Source: Janibacter limosus (GTDB lineage: Bacteria > Actinomycetota > Actinomycetes > Actinomycetales > Dermatophilaceae). From it: a stretch of DNA of 64,000 nucleotides. The notes below the pieces were generated by a model that did not search any database, was not told where the DNA came from, and saw only the letters and a list, made by a program, of their open reading frames with translations. A program made the position numbers and the translations under genes. The DNA lies in NCBI RefSeq assembly GCF_004295485.1, contig NZ_CP036164.1:1612001-1676000 (forward strand), in the 5' to 3' direction. This document shows positions 9,882-17,872 of the stretch, piece after piece. Position 1 is the first letter of the stretch, and every line of letters begins with the position of its first letter.

Positions 9882-11324
9882 TCACTCGTGGTCGATGTGC
9901 TCCGGGTCGCGGATGTACGTCTTCTTGGCGTAGAGCGCGCGGTTGAGGAACCACGTGACTGCCCAGAGGATCACACCGAGGACGAGCATGCCGCCGGCGA
10001 TGACGTACTGCTCCTGCTGCTCCTCGCTGCGAGCCCACGGGCCGACGAGGAAGGCGCAGGTGATTGCACCGAGGATCGGCATGACGGTCGGGGTACGGAA
10101 GTGCTCCCGACCCACCGGGTCGCGACGCAGCACCAAGACCGCGATGTTGACGATGGTGAAGACCGCCAGCAGGAGGAGTGCCGTGGTGCCGCCGAGGAGG
10201 GAGACGACCGGGCTGTCGCTTCCGAGTACCACGTAGGTGATCAGGCCGTAGGCAACGACCGTCGTGAAGATGATCGCGACCCACGGCGTCTGGCGGGTCT
10301 TGTGCACCTTGCCCATCCCCGGGGGCAGGACCTCCTGGCGCGCCATCCCGTAGACGAGGCGCGAGGCCATGAGCATGTTGATCAGAGCCGAGTTGGCGAC
10401 GGCGAACATCCCGATGAAGGGGAAGATCTTGTCAAAAGGCAGACCGGGAGCGCCGGTGGCGACCACCTGGGTCAGGGCCGACTTCTCACCGCCGACGAGC
10501 TGATCCACGGGCACCAGCGCGACCGCGGTGATCGAGACGAGGACATAGATGACGCCGGTGATCCCCAAGCCGGTGAGCATGACCTTGGGGAAGATCTTCG
10601 ACGGCTCCTTGGTCTCCTCGGCCATGTTGACCGAGTCCTCGAAGCCGACCATTGCGAAGAAGGCCAGTGCGGTCGCCATCGAGATGGAGATGAAGACGCT
10701 CTTGTCGCTCGCACTCTCGAAGACGACGGTCCGGGAGAAGTCGGCCTTGCCCTGGGTGACGGCGTAGATGCCGACGAAGATGATGAGCAGCAGACCCGAG
10801 AGCTCGACACAGGTGAGCAAGACATTGGCCTTGACGCTCTCCCCGACGCCGCGGAAGTTGATCAGGGCCACGAGGGTCATGAAGCCCAACGCGATGAGGA
10901 GCAGCGGTGTCGACCCTGCCTCCCAGTCCGCACCCAGACCGTCGCGCAAGAAGCCGGCGAAGGCATTGGAGGCGGTGGAGGCCGACGTGATGCCGGAGCA
11001 CATGACGGCAAAGGCGACGATGAAGGTCACGAAGTGCACGCCGAAGGCCTTGTGCACGAAGGTGGCAGCGCCACCGGCCTGCGGGTACTTGGTGACCAGC
11101 TCCAGATAGGACAGGGCAGTGATCGTGGCCACGACGAAGGCGGCGATGAAGGGAGCCCAGGCGGCCCCGCCGACTTCCGCTGCGACATCGCCGGTGAGGG
11201 CGTACACGCCGGTGCCGAGGATGTCGCCGACGATGAAGAGGAGAAGGAGCTTGGGTCCCATGACCCTCTTGAGCTCTGTCGAGTCCTCACCTGCGGCTTG
11301 GCCCGAGGTGGCGACGTCGGACAT
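9882..11324 (-). CDS. APC-superfamily amino acid permease
   Basis: Membrane transporter, probably for amino acids or related amines, of the amino acid-polyamine-organocation superfamily. 480 residues with about 12 hydrophobic segments. The N-terminal signature GPKLLLLFIVGDILGTGVYAL marks the unwound TM1, and FAMVGFEDSVNMAEETKEP matches the conserved middle region of these transporters. The ATG at 11324 follows GGGAGG; the frame continues upstream to 11402 but lacks family similarity there. The substrate cannot be read from sequence. It stands alone between parC and parE, with a terminator at its 3' end and a possible CRP-like site upstream. Confidence 0.85.
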   Translation of the reverse strand: MSDVATSGQAAGEDSTELKRVMGPKLLLLFIVGDILGTGVYALTGDVAAEVGGAAWAPFIAAFVVATITALSYLELVTKYPQAGGAATFVHKAFGVHFVTFIVAFAVMCSGITSASTASNAFAGFLRDGLGADWEAGSTPLLLIALGFMTLVALINFRGVGESVKANVLLTCVELSGLLLIIFVGIYAVTQGKADFSRTVVFESASDKSVFISISMATALAFFAMVGFEDSVNMAEETKEPSKIFPKVMLTGLGITGVIYVLVSITAVALVPVDQLVGGEKSALTQVVATGAPGLPFDKIFPFIGMFAVANSALINMLMASRLVYGMARQEVLPPGMGKVHKTRQTPWVAIIFTTVVAYGLITYVVLGSDSPVVSLLGGTTALLLLAVFTIVNIAVLVLRRDPVGREHFRTPTVMPILGAITCAFLVGPWARSEEQQEQYVIAGGMLVLGVILWAVTWFLNRALYAKKTYIRDPEHIDHE

Positions 11325-11371
11325 GAGACCTCCCTGAATCCGGGTGCACGGACGCGCACCGATCCGTTCAC

Positions 11372-11387
11372 CGTGACTCACGTCACG
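11372..11387. promoter_or_regulatory. Possible CRP/GlxR-family operator upstream of the permease gene
   Basis: CGTGACTCACGTCACG is a palindrome of the form GTGA-N6-TCAC, which resembles the CRP-family consensus TGTGA-N6-TCACA. It lies about 50 bp upstream of the permease start. This is inference from one site. Confidence 0.35.
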
Positions 11388-11453
11388 ACCTGGTGCAACC
11401 ACATCGGTCGCGACTCGCCGAAATTCTTCCTGATTCGTGACCCCAGTGGGGCC

Positions 11454-13589
11454 TCAGGCATCGATCCGTTCGCGGTCGAGCTGGTCCGCGGAGGAGACGA
11501 TGAACTCGCGTCGCGGGTCCACGTCCTTGCCCATGAGCAGCTCGAAGACCCCCTCTGCGGCCTCGAGGTCGGCGGTGGTGACGCGCCGCAGCATCCGGTG
11601 GCGCGGGTCCATCGTCGTCTCGGCCAGCTGGTCGGCGTCCATCTCACCCAGACCCTTGTAGCGCTGGATCGGCTGCTTGATGTTCTTGCCACGGGAGCTG
11701 AGCGAGGCGAGCTTCTTGCGCATCTCGGCCTCGGAGTAGGTGTAGATCAGCTCGTTCTTCTTCGACCCGGGGTTGATGACCTCGATCCGGTGCAGCGGCG
11801 GGACTGCCGCGTAGACCTTGCCGGCCTCGACGAGCGGGCGCATGGTGCGGAAGAAGAGGGTGAGCAGCAGGGTGCGGATGTGGGCGCCGTCGACATCGGC
11901 GTCGGTCATGATGATGACCTTGCCGTAGCGGGCGGCGTCGACGTCGAAGCTGCGACCGGAGCCGGCGCCGATGACCTGGATGATCGAGGCGCACTCGGCG
12001 TTCTTGAGCATGTCGCCCACAGCGGCCTTCTGCACGTTGAGGATCTTGCCGCGGATGGGCAGGAGCGCCTGGAACTCGCTGTTGCGGGCCTCCTTGGCCG
12101 TCCCCATCGCGGAGTCACCCTCGACGATGAAGAGCTCGGTGGCCTCGACGTCGGTGCTGCGGCAGTCACGCAGCTTGGGCGGGAGGGACGAGGTCTCCAG
12201 GGCGTTCTTGCGGCGCTGGGTCTCCTTGTGCAGCCGCGCGGAGATGCGCGACTTCATCTCGGCGACGACCTTCTCCAGCAGCTGGCCGGCCATCTGCTTG
12301 TCGCCGCGCTTGGTCGAGGTGAGCAGCGAGGTCAGCTCGGTCTCGACGACCTTGCTCACGATGGAGCGGACGGCATTGGTACCGAGCACCTCCTTGGTCT
12401 GCCCCTCGAACTGCGGCTCGGCCAGACGGACGGTGACGACGGCGGTCATGCCCGCGAGGACGTCGTCCTTCTCCACCTTGTCGTTGCCCACCTTGAGCTT
12501 GCGGGCGTTGGTCTCGAGCTGCTTGCGGAAGACCTTGAGCAGCGACTGCTCGAAGCCGGCCACGTGGGTACCGCCCTTGGGTGTGGCGATGATGTTGACG
12601 AAGGAGGACAGCTTGACGTCGTAGCCGGTCCCCCACCGCAGGGCGATGTCCACGCCGCACTCGCGCTCGACCTCGGTCGGGGTCATGTGGCCCTTGGCGT
12701 CGAGCACGGGCACGGTCTCGGTGAAGGTGCCGGTGCCCTCGAGCCGCCACACGTCGGTGACGGCCGCGTCCGGCGAGAGGAACTCGACGAACTCGCTGAT
12801 GCCGCCGTCGTGGTGGAAGGTCTCCTCAACGACCTCGTCGCCACGCTCGTCACGCACGACGAGGGTCAGGCCGGGCACGAGGAAGGAGGTCTGGCGAGCG
12901 CGGGCGGCCAGGGCCTCACGGTCGAGCTCGGCGCCCTTGAGGAAGATCTGCGGGTCCGCCCAGTAGCGCACCCGGGTGCCGGTCACGCCACGCTTGGTCT
13001 TGCCGACGATCGCCAGCTCGCTGCCCTTGCTGTAGGGGCTGAAGTCGTTGTCGGGAGACTTCTCCCCCTTCGCCCCGGCGATGTCCGAGAAGGTGCCGGG
13101 CTCGCCACGGCGGAAGCTCATCGCGTAGGTCTTGCCGCCGCGGTCGACCTCGACGTCCAGCCGGGAGGAGAGCGCGTTGACGACGGAGGCGCCGACACCG
13201 TGCAGGCCACCGGAGGCGGTGTAGGAGCCGCCGCCGAACTTCCCGCCGGCGTGCAGCTTGGTGTAGACGACCTCGACGCCGGTCAGCCCCGTGCGCGGCT
13301 CGATGTCGACGGGGATGCCGCGGCCGTTGTCGTGCACCTCGACCGAGCCGTCGGCGTGCAGGACGACGGCGATGTGGTCGCCGTGGCCGCCGAGGGCCTC
13401 GTCGACCGCGTTGTCGATGATCTCCCACATGCAGTGCATGAGGCCGCGCTGGTCGGTGGACCCGATGTACATGCCCGGGCGCTTGCGGACGGCCTCGAGC
13501 CCCTCGAGCACCTGCAGGTGGTGCGCGGTGTAGTCCTGCGCGGTCTTGCTGCTGGCGGTCTTCTGGGCGGTGCTGGCTGCCGGAGGCAC
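11454..13589 (-). CDS. parE: DNA topoisomerase IV subunit B
   Basis: ATPase subunit of topoisomerase IV, partner of ParC. 711 residues. The GHKL ATPase motifs are clear: EIIDNAVDEALGG (motif I), VHDNGRGIPVD, and the ATP lid GGLHGVGASVVNALS. The TOPRIM motifs follow: ELFIVEGDSAMG and IIMTDADVDGAHIRTLLL with the metal-binding DAD. Near the C-terminus is QRYKGLGEMDADQL. The start is GTG at 13589. It is convergent in orientation with parC but separated by the permease gene. The length fits ParE better than the longer actinobacterial GyrB variants, though motifs alone do not separate the two. Confidence 0.9.
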   Translation of the reverse strand: MPPAASTAQKTASSKTAQDYTAHHLQVLEGLEAVRKRPGMYIGSTDQRGLMHCMWEIIDNAVDEALGGHGDHIAVVLHADGSVEVHDNGRGIPVDIEPRTGLTGVEVVYTKLHAGGKFGGGSYTASGGLHGVGASVVNALSSRLDVEVDRGGKTYAMSFRRGEPGTFSDIAGAKGEKSPDNDFSPYSKGSELAIVGKTKRGVTGTRVRYWADPQIFLKGAELDREALAARARQTSFLVPGLTLVVRDERGDEVVEETFHHDGGISEFVEFLSPDAAVTDVWRLEGTGTFTETVPVLDAKGHMTPTEVERECGVDIALRWGTGYDVKLSSFVNIIATPKGGTHVAGFEQSLLKVFRKQLETNARKLKVGNDKVEKDDVLAGMTAVVTVRLAEPQFEGQTKEVLGTNAVRSIVSKVVETELTSLLTSTKRGDKQMAGQLLEKVVAEMKSRISARLHKETQRRKNALETSSLPPKLRDCRSTDVEATELFIVEGDSAMGTAKEARNSEFQALLPIRGKILNVQKAAVGDMLKNAECASIIQVIGAGSGRSFDVDAARYGKVIIMTDADVDGAHIRTLLLTLFFRTMRPLVEAGKVYAAVPPLHRIEVINPGSKKNELIYTYSEAEMRKKLASLSSRGKNIKQPIQRYKGLGEMDADQLAETTMDPRHRMLRRVTTADLEAAEGVFELLMGKDVDPRREFIVSSADQLDRERIDA

Positions 13590-13806
13590 GAAGGGGGCCT
13601 GTCCTGTCGTCGGTCGTGGGTGGACTTCTCGAGACTAGTCGGCAGCACCCACAACGCCGTGGAGGCCATCGGTCGTGGTGTCGCACGCACCTCGTCGGGC
13701 CGTGCCCTACGTCACGCCACGAGACAGGGGTGCTACTCGGGAAGCCTTTCGCATGTTTGACTGTTGACCCGGACGTCCACGAAATACGCAGGAAATGAGG
13801 CAACAC

Positions 13807-14031
13807 GTGAACGCGACCCTGGTCAGCCCCTTGACCGCAGCCGATCGCTGCGACCGCTGCGGAGCCAAGGCCTACGTGCGTGCCCGCCTCCACGCGGGCG
13901 GCGAGCTGCTCTTCTGCGCCCACCACGGGCGTGAGCACCTCCCGGCACTGAAGGATCTCGCCGAGATCGACGACGACTCGGCACGGCTCGACGAGAGCAC
14001 CACCCCCTCGGCACCGATCGACGAGCGCTGA
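13807..14031 (+). CDS. Small Cys/His protein of the DUF7455 type
   Basis: Unknown function; conserved in actinobacteria. The core reads LTAADRCDRCGAKAYVRARL then ELLFCAHHGREH, a CxxC plus CxHH arrangement that looks like a small zinc-binding fold. The GTG at 13807 is preferred over the ATG at 13795 because GAGG lies at the right distance for the GTG and related proteins begin with VN-type starts; the longer form would be 78 residues. The tail is acidic. It is followed 13 bases later by the DUF456 gene, so they may be cotranscribed. Confidence 0.72.
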   Translation: MNATLVSPLTAADRCDRCGAKAYVRARLHAGGELLFCAHHGREHLPALKDLAEIDDDSARLDESTTPSAPIDER

Positions 14032-14044
14032 CCGGCCGCCGGCC

Positions 14045-14560
14045 GTGCTGAGCCTGGCCACCGAGGCCGCCCACGACCCGACCACCGCAGTGTTGTGGTT
14101 CGCCGTCGCGATCTATGTCGTCGGCGTGCTCGGCATCGTCATCCCGGTCCTGCCGGGACTGCTGCTGTGCGTCGCCGCAGTACTGCTGTGGGCGGCCGAG
14201 ACCGGCGGCACGATCGCGTGGATCACCCTCGGCATCGTCGTGGTGATCTACGCCATCTGCCTGACCCTGCAGTTCCTCCTGCCCGGGCGGCGGATGAAGC
14301 GCGAGGGCGTCGGCGGCCTGACCCTGACGCTGGGTGTCGTCGGAGCCATCATCGGCTTCTTCGTCATCCCCCTGGTCGGTCTGCCGATCGGCTTCGTGCT
14401 CGGAGTCTTCGCCGCAGAGTACGTCCGCTTCCACGACCTCGACCGGGCCTGGCAGGCGACCAAGTCAGCGCTGCGCGGGGTGCTGCACAGCATGGGCATC
14501 GAGCTCGGCGCGGCGCTGCTCATCGCGATCACCTGGACCGTCGGCATCCTCGCGCACTGA
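14045..14560 (+). CDS. DUF456 membrane protein
   Basis: Small integral membrane protein of unknown role. 171 residues with four or five hydrophobic segments; the Gly-rich stretches LPGLLLCVAAVLLW and GVVGAIIGFFVIPLVGLPIG are typical of DUF456, whose repeats resemble glycine-zipper membrane helices. Between them lies the basic loop LPGRRMKREGVG. The start is GTG at 14045. It is convergent with the DUF3040 gene, with a short hairpin in between. Confidence 0.85.
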   Translation: MLSLATEAAHDPTTAVLWFAVAIYVVGVLGIVIPVLPGLLLCVAAVLLWAAETGGTIAWITLGIVVVIYAICLTLQFLLPGRRMKREGVGGLTLTLGVVGAIIGFFVIPLVGLPIGFVLGVFAAEYVRFHDLDRAWQATKSALRGVLHSMGIELGAALLIAITWTVGILAH

Positions 14561-14569
14561 GTCCGTCTG

Positions 14570-14588
14570 CCCGGCGGGTACCGCCGGG
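14570..14588. terminator. Bidirectional hairpin between DUF456 and DUF3040 genes
   Basis: CCCGGCGG (14570-14577) and CCGCCGGG (14581-14588) form an 8-bp GC stem with a 3-nt loop, 9 bp after the DUF456 stop and 17 bp from the DUF3040 stop. Confidence 0.5.
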
Positions 14589-14604
14589 ATCTGCCAGCCG
14601 GGGT

Positions 14605-15039
14605 CTACCAGCCCTGACCCTGCTGGCGACGCTCTTCCCATCGCTGCTCCATGCGCTGCATGAAGGTGCCCTGCTTGGGTGCCTTGCCGGGCTTCTTCGC
14701 CCGGCTCCGCTTGTGAGCCGTGTGCGGGCGACGGATCGATCCGTCGTCACCGACGAGTCCGAGACCGTGGGGCCGGGTGACACCGCCCGGCGTGATCGCC
14801 AGGGCGATGGACGCGACGATGAGGGCGAAGCCGGCGACGCCGACCCACAGGTTGGTGTTGATGCCCAGCAGGACGAGTCCCAGCCCGGCGAGTGCTCCGA
14901 TGACCCCGAAGATCACTCGACGGCGGTCGGGATGCCGTGCGTCCGAGCCGTTCATCTGCGAGGCAAAACGGGGGTCCTCGGCCCGGATGGCCTCTTCCAT
15001 CTCCTCGAGCATCTGCCGCTCACGCTCTGACAGCGCCAC
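14605..15039 (-). CDS. DUF3040 membrane protein
   Basis: Actinobacterial membrane protein of unknown function, 144 residues. The start MALSERERQMLEEMEEAI is the DUF3040 signature. Two hydrophobic segments follow (VIFGVIGALAGLGLVLLG and LWVGVAGFALIVASIALAI), then a basic, charged C-terminal tail rich in Lys and Arg that probably faces the cytoplasm. The start is GTG at 15039 with a strong GGGAGG site 5-6 nt upstream. In many actinobacteria this gene sits beside dinB, as it does here. Confidence 0.85.
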   Translation of the reverse strand: MALSERERQMLEEMEEAIRAEDPRFASQMNGSDARHPDRRRVIFGVIGALAGLGLVLLGINTNLWVGVAGFALIVASIALAITPGGVTRPHGLGLVGDDGSIRRPHTAHKRSRAKKPGKAPKQGTFMQRMEQRWEERRQQGQGW

Positions 15040-15088
15040 GGTGACCTCCCTACCAGCCGGATCTCGTGCGGGCCGAGCCCGCGGGTCC

Positions 15089-15111
15089 CCACGGCGGGTG
15101 CACCGCCGTGG
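15089..15111 (-). terminator. Hairpin downstream of dinB
   Basis: CCACGGCGG (15089-15097) pairs with CCGCCGTGG (15103-15111) across a 5-nt loop, 5 bp after the dinB stop codon. It would end dinB transcription before the DUF3040 gene. Confidence 0.55.
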
Positions 15112-15116
15112 TCCTC

Positions 15117-16382
15117 TCAGTCTAGGTCGCGTCCGCGGCCTGCGGTAGGTGGGCCCGTCCTGGGACGGTCGGCGAAGAGGCTGGCCGGCCGCACACTGCC
15201 GGCGCCGAATCGTGCGCTCGCCCTGTCGATGGCCCGGTCGGCCTCGCGCCAGCCGTGCTCGGGCTCGTCGAGGGCCACCTGGACGGGTGTCGACGCGGCC
15301 TCGGACAGCTGCTCGACCCGGACCCCGACGAGCCGGACGCGGGCGCGCTGCAGCCCGAGGGCGTCGTAGAGCTCTCGGGCCAGTGCCGCGATGTCCCGCG
15401 AGACGTCGGTGGCATCGCGAAGGGAGCGGGAGCGGGTGATCGTCGTGAAGTCGGCGAAGCGCACCTTGATGCTCACGGTCCGCCCGACGAGGCCCGCGGC
15501 CCGTAGCCGGGAGGCGGTCTTGTCGCTCAGTCCCAGCAGGGTGCGGTGGACGATGTCGGGGTCGTCGACGTCGTGGTCGAAGGTGCGCTCGTTGCCGATG
15601 CTGCGCTCACGGCGGATCGGCTCCACGGATCGGGGGTCGCGCCCCCAGGAGAGCTCGTGCAGGTGGTTGCCGGTGGCCTCACCGAGCCCGCGCACGAGGG
15701 TGGCCCGGGGTGTGTGGGCGATGTCGGCCACGGTCTTCAGGCCCAGCCGGGCGAGGGCCTCCTCGGTCTTGTCCCCCACGCCCCACAGCGCACCGACGGG
15801 CAGCTGCTGGACGAAGGTGACGACCTCGTCGGCGGGGATGACGAGCAACCCGTCGGGCTTGGCCAGGCCGGAGGCCATCTTGGCGACGAACTTGCTACTC
15901 GCGACGCCGACGGAGCAGGTGATGCCCTGCTCGTCGGCGATGGTGTCGCGGATCCGCTGGGCGATCGTCGCGGGCGAGCCCATGAGGCGCACCGCGCCGG
16001 CGACGTCGAGGAAGGCCTCGTCGCTGCTCAGCGGCTCGACGTAGGGCGTGATGTCGGCGAAGGTCGCCATGACGGCGGCGGAGATGCGCGAGTAGAGCTC
16101 GTGCTCGGGCGCCAGGATCGTCGCCTGCGGGCACAGCCGCCGGGCGCGCCCCATCGGCATGGCCGAGGCGACGCCGAAGGCCCGCGCCTCGTAGGTGGCC
16201 GACAGGACGACCCCGCGGGTGCCGCCGCCGACGATGACGGGTGTCCCGACGAGCTCGGGGTGGGCGATGAGGGACGCCGAGGCGAAGAAGGCGTCCATGT
16301 CGACGTGCAGGATCGTGCACCCGGTGTCATCCGGGGGCCCTTGGCCGACCCGCGGTGGGGGCCGGTACTGGCGCCGGCTCAT
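15117..16382 (-). CDS. dinB: DNA polymerase IV
   Basis: Y-family translesion polymerase. 421 residues. The palm carboxylates are present: HVDMDAFFAS (Asp28, Asp30) and SSDEAFLD (Asp121, Glu122), so it should be catalytically active. TCSVGVASSKFVAKMAS and the helix-hairpin-helix region LWGVGDKTEEALARLGLKT follow, then the little-finger domain. RPASLFAD near the C-terminus resembles a sliding-clamp-binding QxSLF motif. It starts 6 bp after the methyltransferase stop and is probably cotranscribed with it. No LexA box is visible directly upstream of the methyltransferase. Confidence 0.93.
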   Translation of the reverse strand: MSRRQYRPPPRVGQGPPDDTGCTILHVDMDAFFASASLIAHPELVGTPVIVGGGTRGVVLSATYEARAFGVASAMPMGRARRLCPQATILAPEHELYSRISAAVMATFADITPYVEPLSSDEAFLDVAGAVRLMGSPATIAQRIRDTIADEQGITCSVGVASSKFVAKMASGLAKPDGLLVIPADEVVTFVQQLPVGALWGVGDKTEEALARLGLKTVADIAHTPRATLVRGLGEATGNHLHELSWGRDPRSVEPIRRERSIGNERTFDHDVDDPDIVHRTLLGLSDKTASRLRAAGLVGRTVSIKVRFADFTTITRSRSLRDATDVSRDIAALARELYDALGLQRARVRLVGVRVEQLSEAASTPVQVALDEPEHGWREADRAIDRASARFGAGSVRPASLFADRPRTGPPTAGRGRDLD

Positions 16383-16388
16383 CGTCGA

Positions 16389-17168
16389 TCAGTCGCGGCG
16401 GGCGATGAGGTGGACGGCGCCACCCAGAGCCGAGAGCCCGATGCGGCCGGCGTCGGCGGAGGCCAGCTCCTCGAGCTCGAGAAGGGCCTGACGGTCGGCC
16501 TCGGTGTCGACGAAGGTGCTGGGCACGACATCGCTGAAGATCCGCACCCCCTTGGTCTCGAGGGTGGTGAAGCCGGCGCGGTTGAGCATCTCGGCGAGGG
16601 TCGCGCGGTCGAAGCGGCGCGGCACCGGGTCCTCCTCGCCCCACCGTCCGTCGGGAGCGGTGAGCGCCGTCCGGGCCTGGTCGAATCGGCCGGCGAGGGC
16701 ACGGGCGATGACCGCGGCGACCCGCTGAGCGGTGACGAGGGACAGGTGCCCGCCGGGCGCGAGGACCTCCGCGATGCGAGCGAGGGTGGCCTCGGGGTCC
16801 TCGACGTACTCGAGGGTGCCGTGGCAGCACAGCAGGTCGATGCTGCCGGGCGCTGCGATGGTGGCCAGGGTGTCGGCGTCCCCCTGGACGGCGCTGATCC
16901 GGTCGGCGGCGTCGGACTCGGCGACCCGACGGCTCATCGAGGCGAGCGCGTCGGGGCTTGGGTCGACGACGGTGACGGTGTGGCCCTGCTCGGCGAGCGC
17001 GACGGCCAGCCCGCCGGTGCCTCCCCCGAGGTCGAGGACGCGCAGTGGCCGGGAGAGCTCGCTCTGGCGGGACTCGCTGAGCGCACGCACCTGCGACCAG
17101 ATCGCTGCGGTCCGGACATTGCCCTCGACACCGCTGCTTCCACGGCGCCACGCTCGCTCATCAGTCAT
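16389..17168 (-). CDS. Class I SAM-dependent methyltransferase
   Basis: Probable small-molecule methyltransferase, substrate unknown. 259 residues. Motif I is VLDLGGGTGG (about 44-53), followed by VTVVDPSPDAL (acidic loop), GDADTL and LLCCHGTLEYVEDPEATL, the classic UbiE/Methyltransf_11 pattern. I chose the ATG at 17168 because the longer frame to 17231 runs into the hairpin-forming CGAAGGGGG region. It precedes dinB by 6 bp. The upstream 240 bp hold a 21-bp inverted repeat and one copy of a palindromic leader repeat shared with the next gene upstream. Confidence 0.85.
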   Translation of the reverse strand: MTDERAWRRGSSGVEGNVRTAAIWSQVRALSESRQSELSRPLRVLDLGGGTGGLAVALAEQGHTVTVVDPSPDALASMSRRVAESDAADRISAVQGDADTLATIAAPGSIDLLCCHGTLEYVEDPEATLARIAEVLAPGGHLSLVTAQRVAAVIARALAGRFDQARTALTAPDGRWGEEDPVPRRFDRATLAEMLNRAGFTTLETKGVRIFSDVVPSTFVDTEADRQALLELEELASADAGRIGLSALGGAVHLIARRD

Positions 17169-17217
17169 GGCTCCAACCCTAGTCGGCGCAGGTGACACCC
17201 CCTTCGCGCGCCGGGTG

Positions 17218-17269
17218 TTCGCCCCCTTCACAGGGGGCGAAGGGGTATGCCCCCTGTGAAGGGGGCGAA
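17218..17269. terminator. 21-bp perfect inverted repeat
   Basis: 17218-17238 and 17249-17269 are exact inverted copies (arms begin TTCGCCCCCTTCACAGG) with a 10-nt loop. It lies downstream of the NTF2-like gene and upstream of the methyltransferase gene. The expected role is termination, but a 21-bp perfect arm is longer than needed. Confidence 0.6.
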
Positions 17270-17301
17270 GGCTCAGCGCCCGGAACTGCCGACATCACAG
17301 C

Positions 17302-17340
17302 TGGTCCCCACCAGCGGGGACCAAGAGATCCAGGCACAGA
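17302..17340. repeat. Palindromic leader repeat, copy upstream of the methyltransferase gene
   Basis: A 39-bp direct repeat of 17787-17825 with only a few differences, all near its right end. It contains GGTCCCC-ACCAGC-GGGGACC, a 7-bp stem with a 6-nt loop. In minus-strand orientation it is about 130 bp upstream of the methyltransferase start. Confidence 0.85.
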
Positions 17341-17407
17341 AGTGTCAGGTACCGGGTCCGACTACCCGGTCCCTGGCGCCTCGACCCAGTCGCGAGTCGA
17401 CGAGGCT

Positions 17408-17767
17408 TCACGGAAGCAGGGTCCCCTGATGGTGGATCTGCTGCCAGCCGCGCCCGCGCTGACACCAGAGCGACGTGCGGCGAGCGCGTCGTCCACCTTG
17501 GTCCGAGTCCCACGAGACTTGGATGACTCCGGGCGCGATGACCCGGCCTCGCAGGTCGTGGATCTCGATGGGGACGGCGTCGTCATCGTCGGACTCCTGG
17601 TCCAGCAGCTCGAGGATCGAGTCACGATCCCACCGCCGTCCCGAGGCTCCCACCTCGATGAAGTCGGGAGCGAGCAGCTCGAGCAGTCCGTCGGAGTCAG
17701 CCCGAACCGCTGGCGACTGCAGCTGGCGCTCGAGCTCGATGACCGTGGTGATCGCTGACTCGTCCAT
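17408..17767 (-). CDS. DUF4440 / NTF2-like protein
   Basis: A 119-residue protein with the cystatin-like alpha+beta cone fold expected for DUF4440. Visible features are an N-terminal helix (TTVIELERQLQSPAVRAD), then LLELLAPDFIEVGASGRRWDRDSILELL and a C-terminal sheet ending in WQQIHHQGTLLP, typical of SnoaL/DUF4440 proteins. Such proteins are enzymes, binders or immunity-like factors, so no function can be assigned. I chose the ATG at 17767; the longer frame reads through the palindromic leader. The gene is flanked on both sides by nearly identical 39-bp repeats (17302-17340 and 17787-17825), and lies between the methyltransferase-dinB pair and dnaE2. Confidence 0.8.
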   Translation of the reverse strand: MDESAITTVIELERQLQSPAVRADSDGLLELLAPDFIEVGASGRRWDRDSILELLDQESDDDDAVPIEIHDLRGRVIAPGVIQVSWDSDQGGRRARRTSLWCQRGRGWQQIHHQGTLLP

Positions 17768-17786
17768 GCGCCCATTCGAGCACGGT

Positions 17787-17825
17787 TGGTCCCCACCAGC
17801 GGGGACCAAGAGATCCAGACACAAG
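17787..17825. repeat. Palindromic leader repeat, copy upstream of the NTF2-like gene
   Basis: Holds TTGGTCCCC-ACCAGC-GGGGACCAA (17786-17809), a 9-bp perfect stem with a 6-nt loop, about 20 bp upstream of the NTF2-like start. It could be an operator or an RNA hairpin in the 5' leader. It is a direct repeat of 17302-17340. Confidence 0.85.
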
Positions 17826-17842
17826 GCGACCGACGCGAAGGG

Positions 17843-17872
17843 AGGTTCGCCCCCTCTGGAGGGGGCGAACCT
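17843..17872 (-). terminator. dnaE2 terminator hairpin
   Basis: AGGTTCGCCCCCTC (17843-17856) and its exact complement (17859-17872) form a 14-bp stem with a 2-nt loop. It begins at the last base of the dnaE2 stop codon, so it is well placed to end that operon. Confidence 0.75.

Noticed and set aside
13632..13637. Possible -10 of parE (TAGTCT on the minus strand)
   Set aside because: A single hexamer without a -35 at a good distance and with about 43 bp to the start. Too weak to list as a feature.
9888..13760. A 1290-residue plus-strand open frame
   Set aside because: It is the shadow of the permease and parE genes on the minus strand; composition is mirror-like and has no family match.
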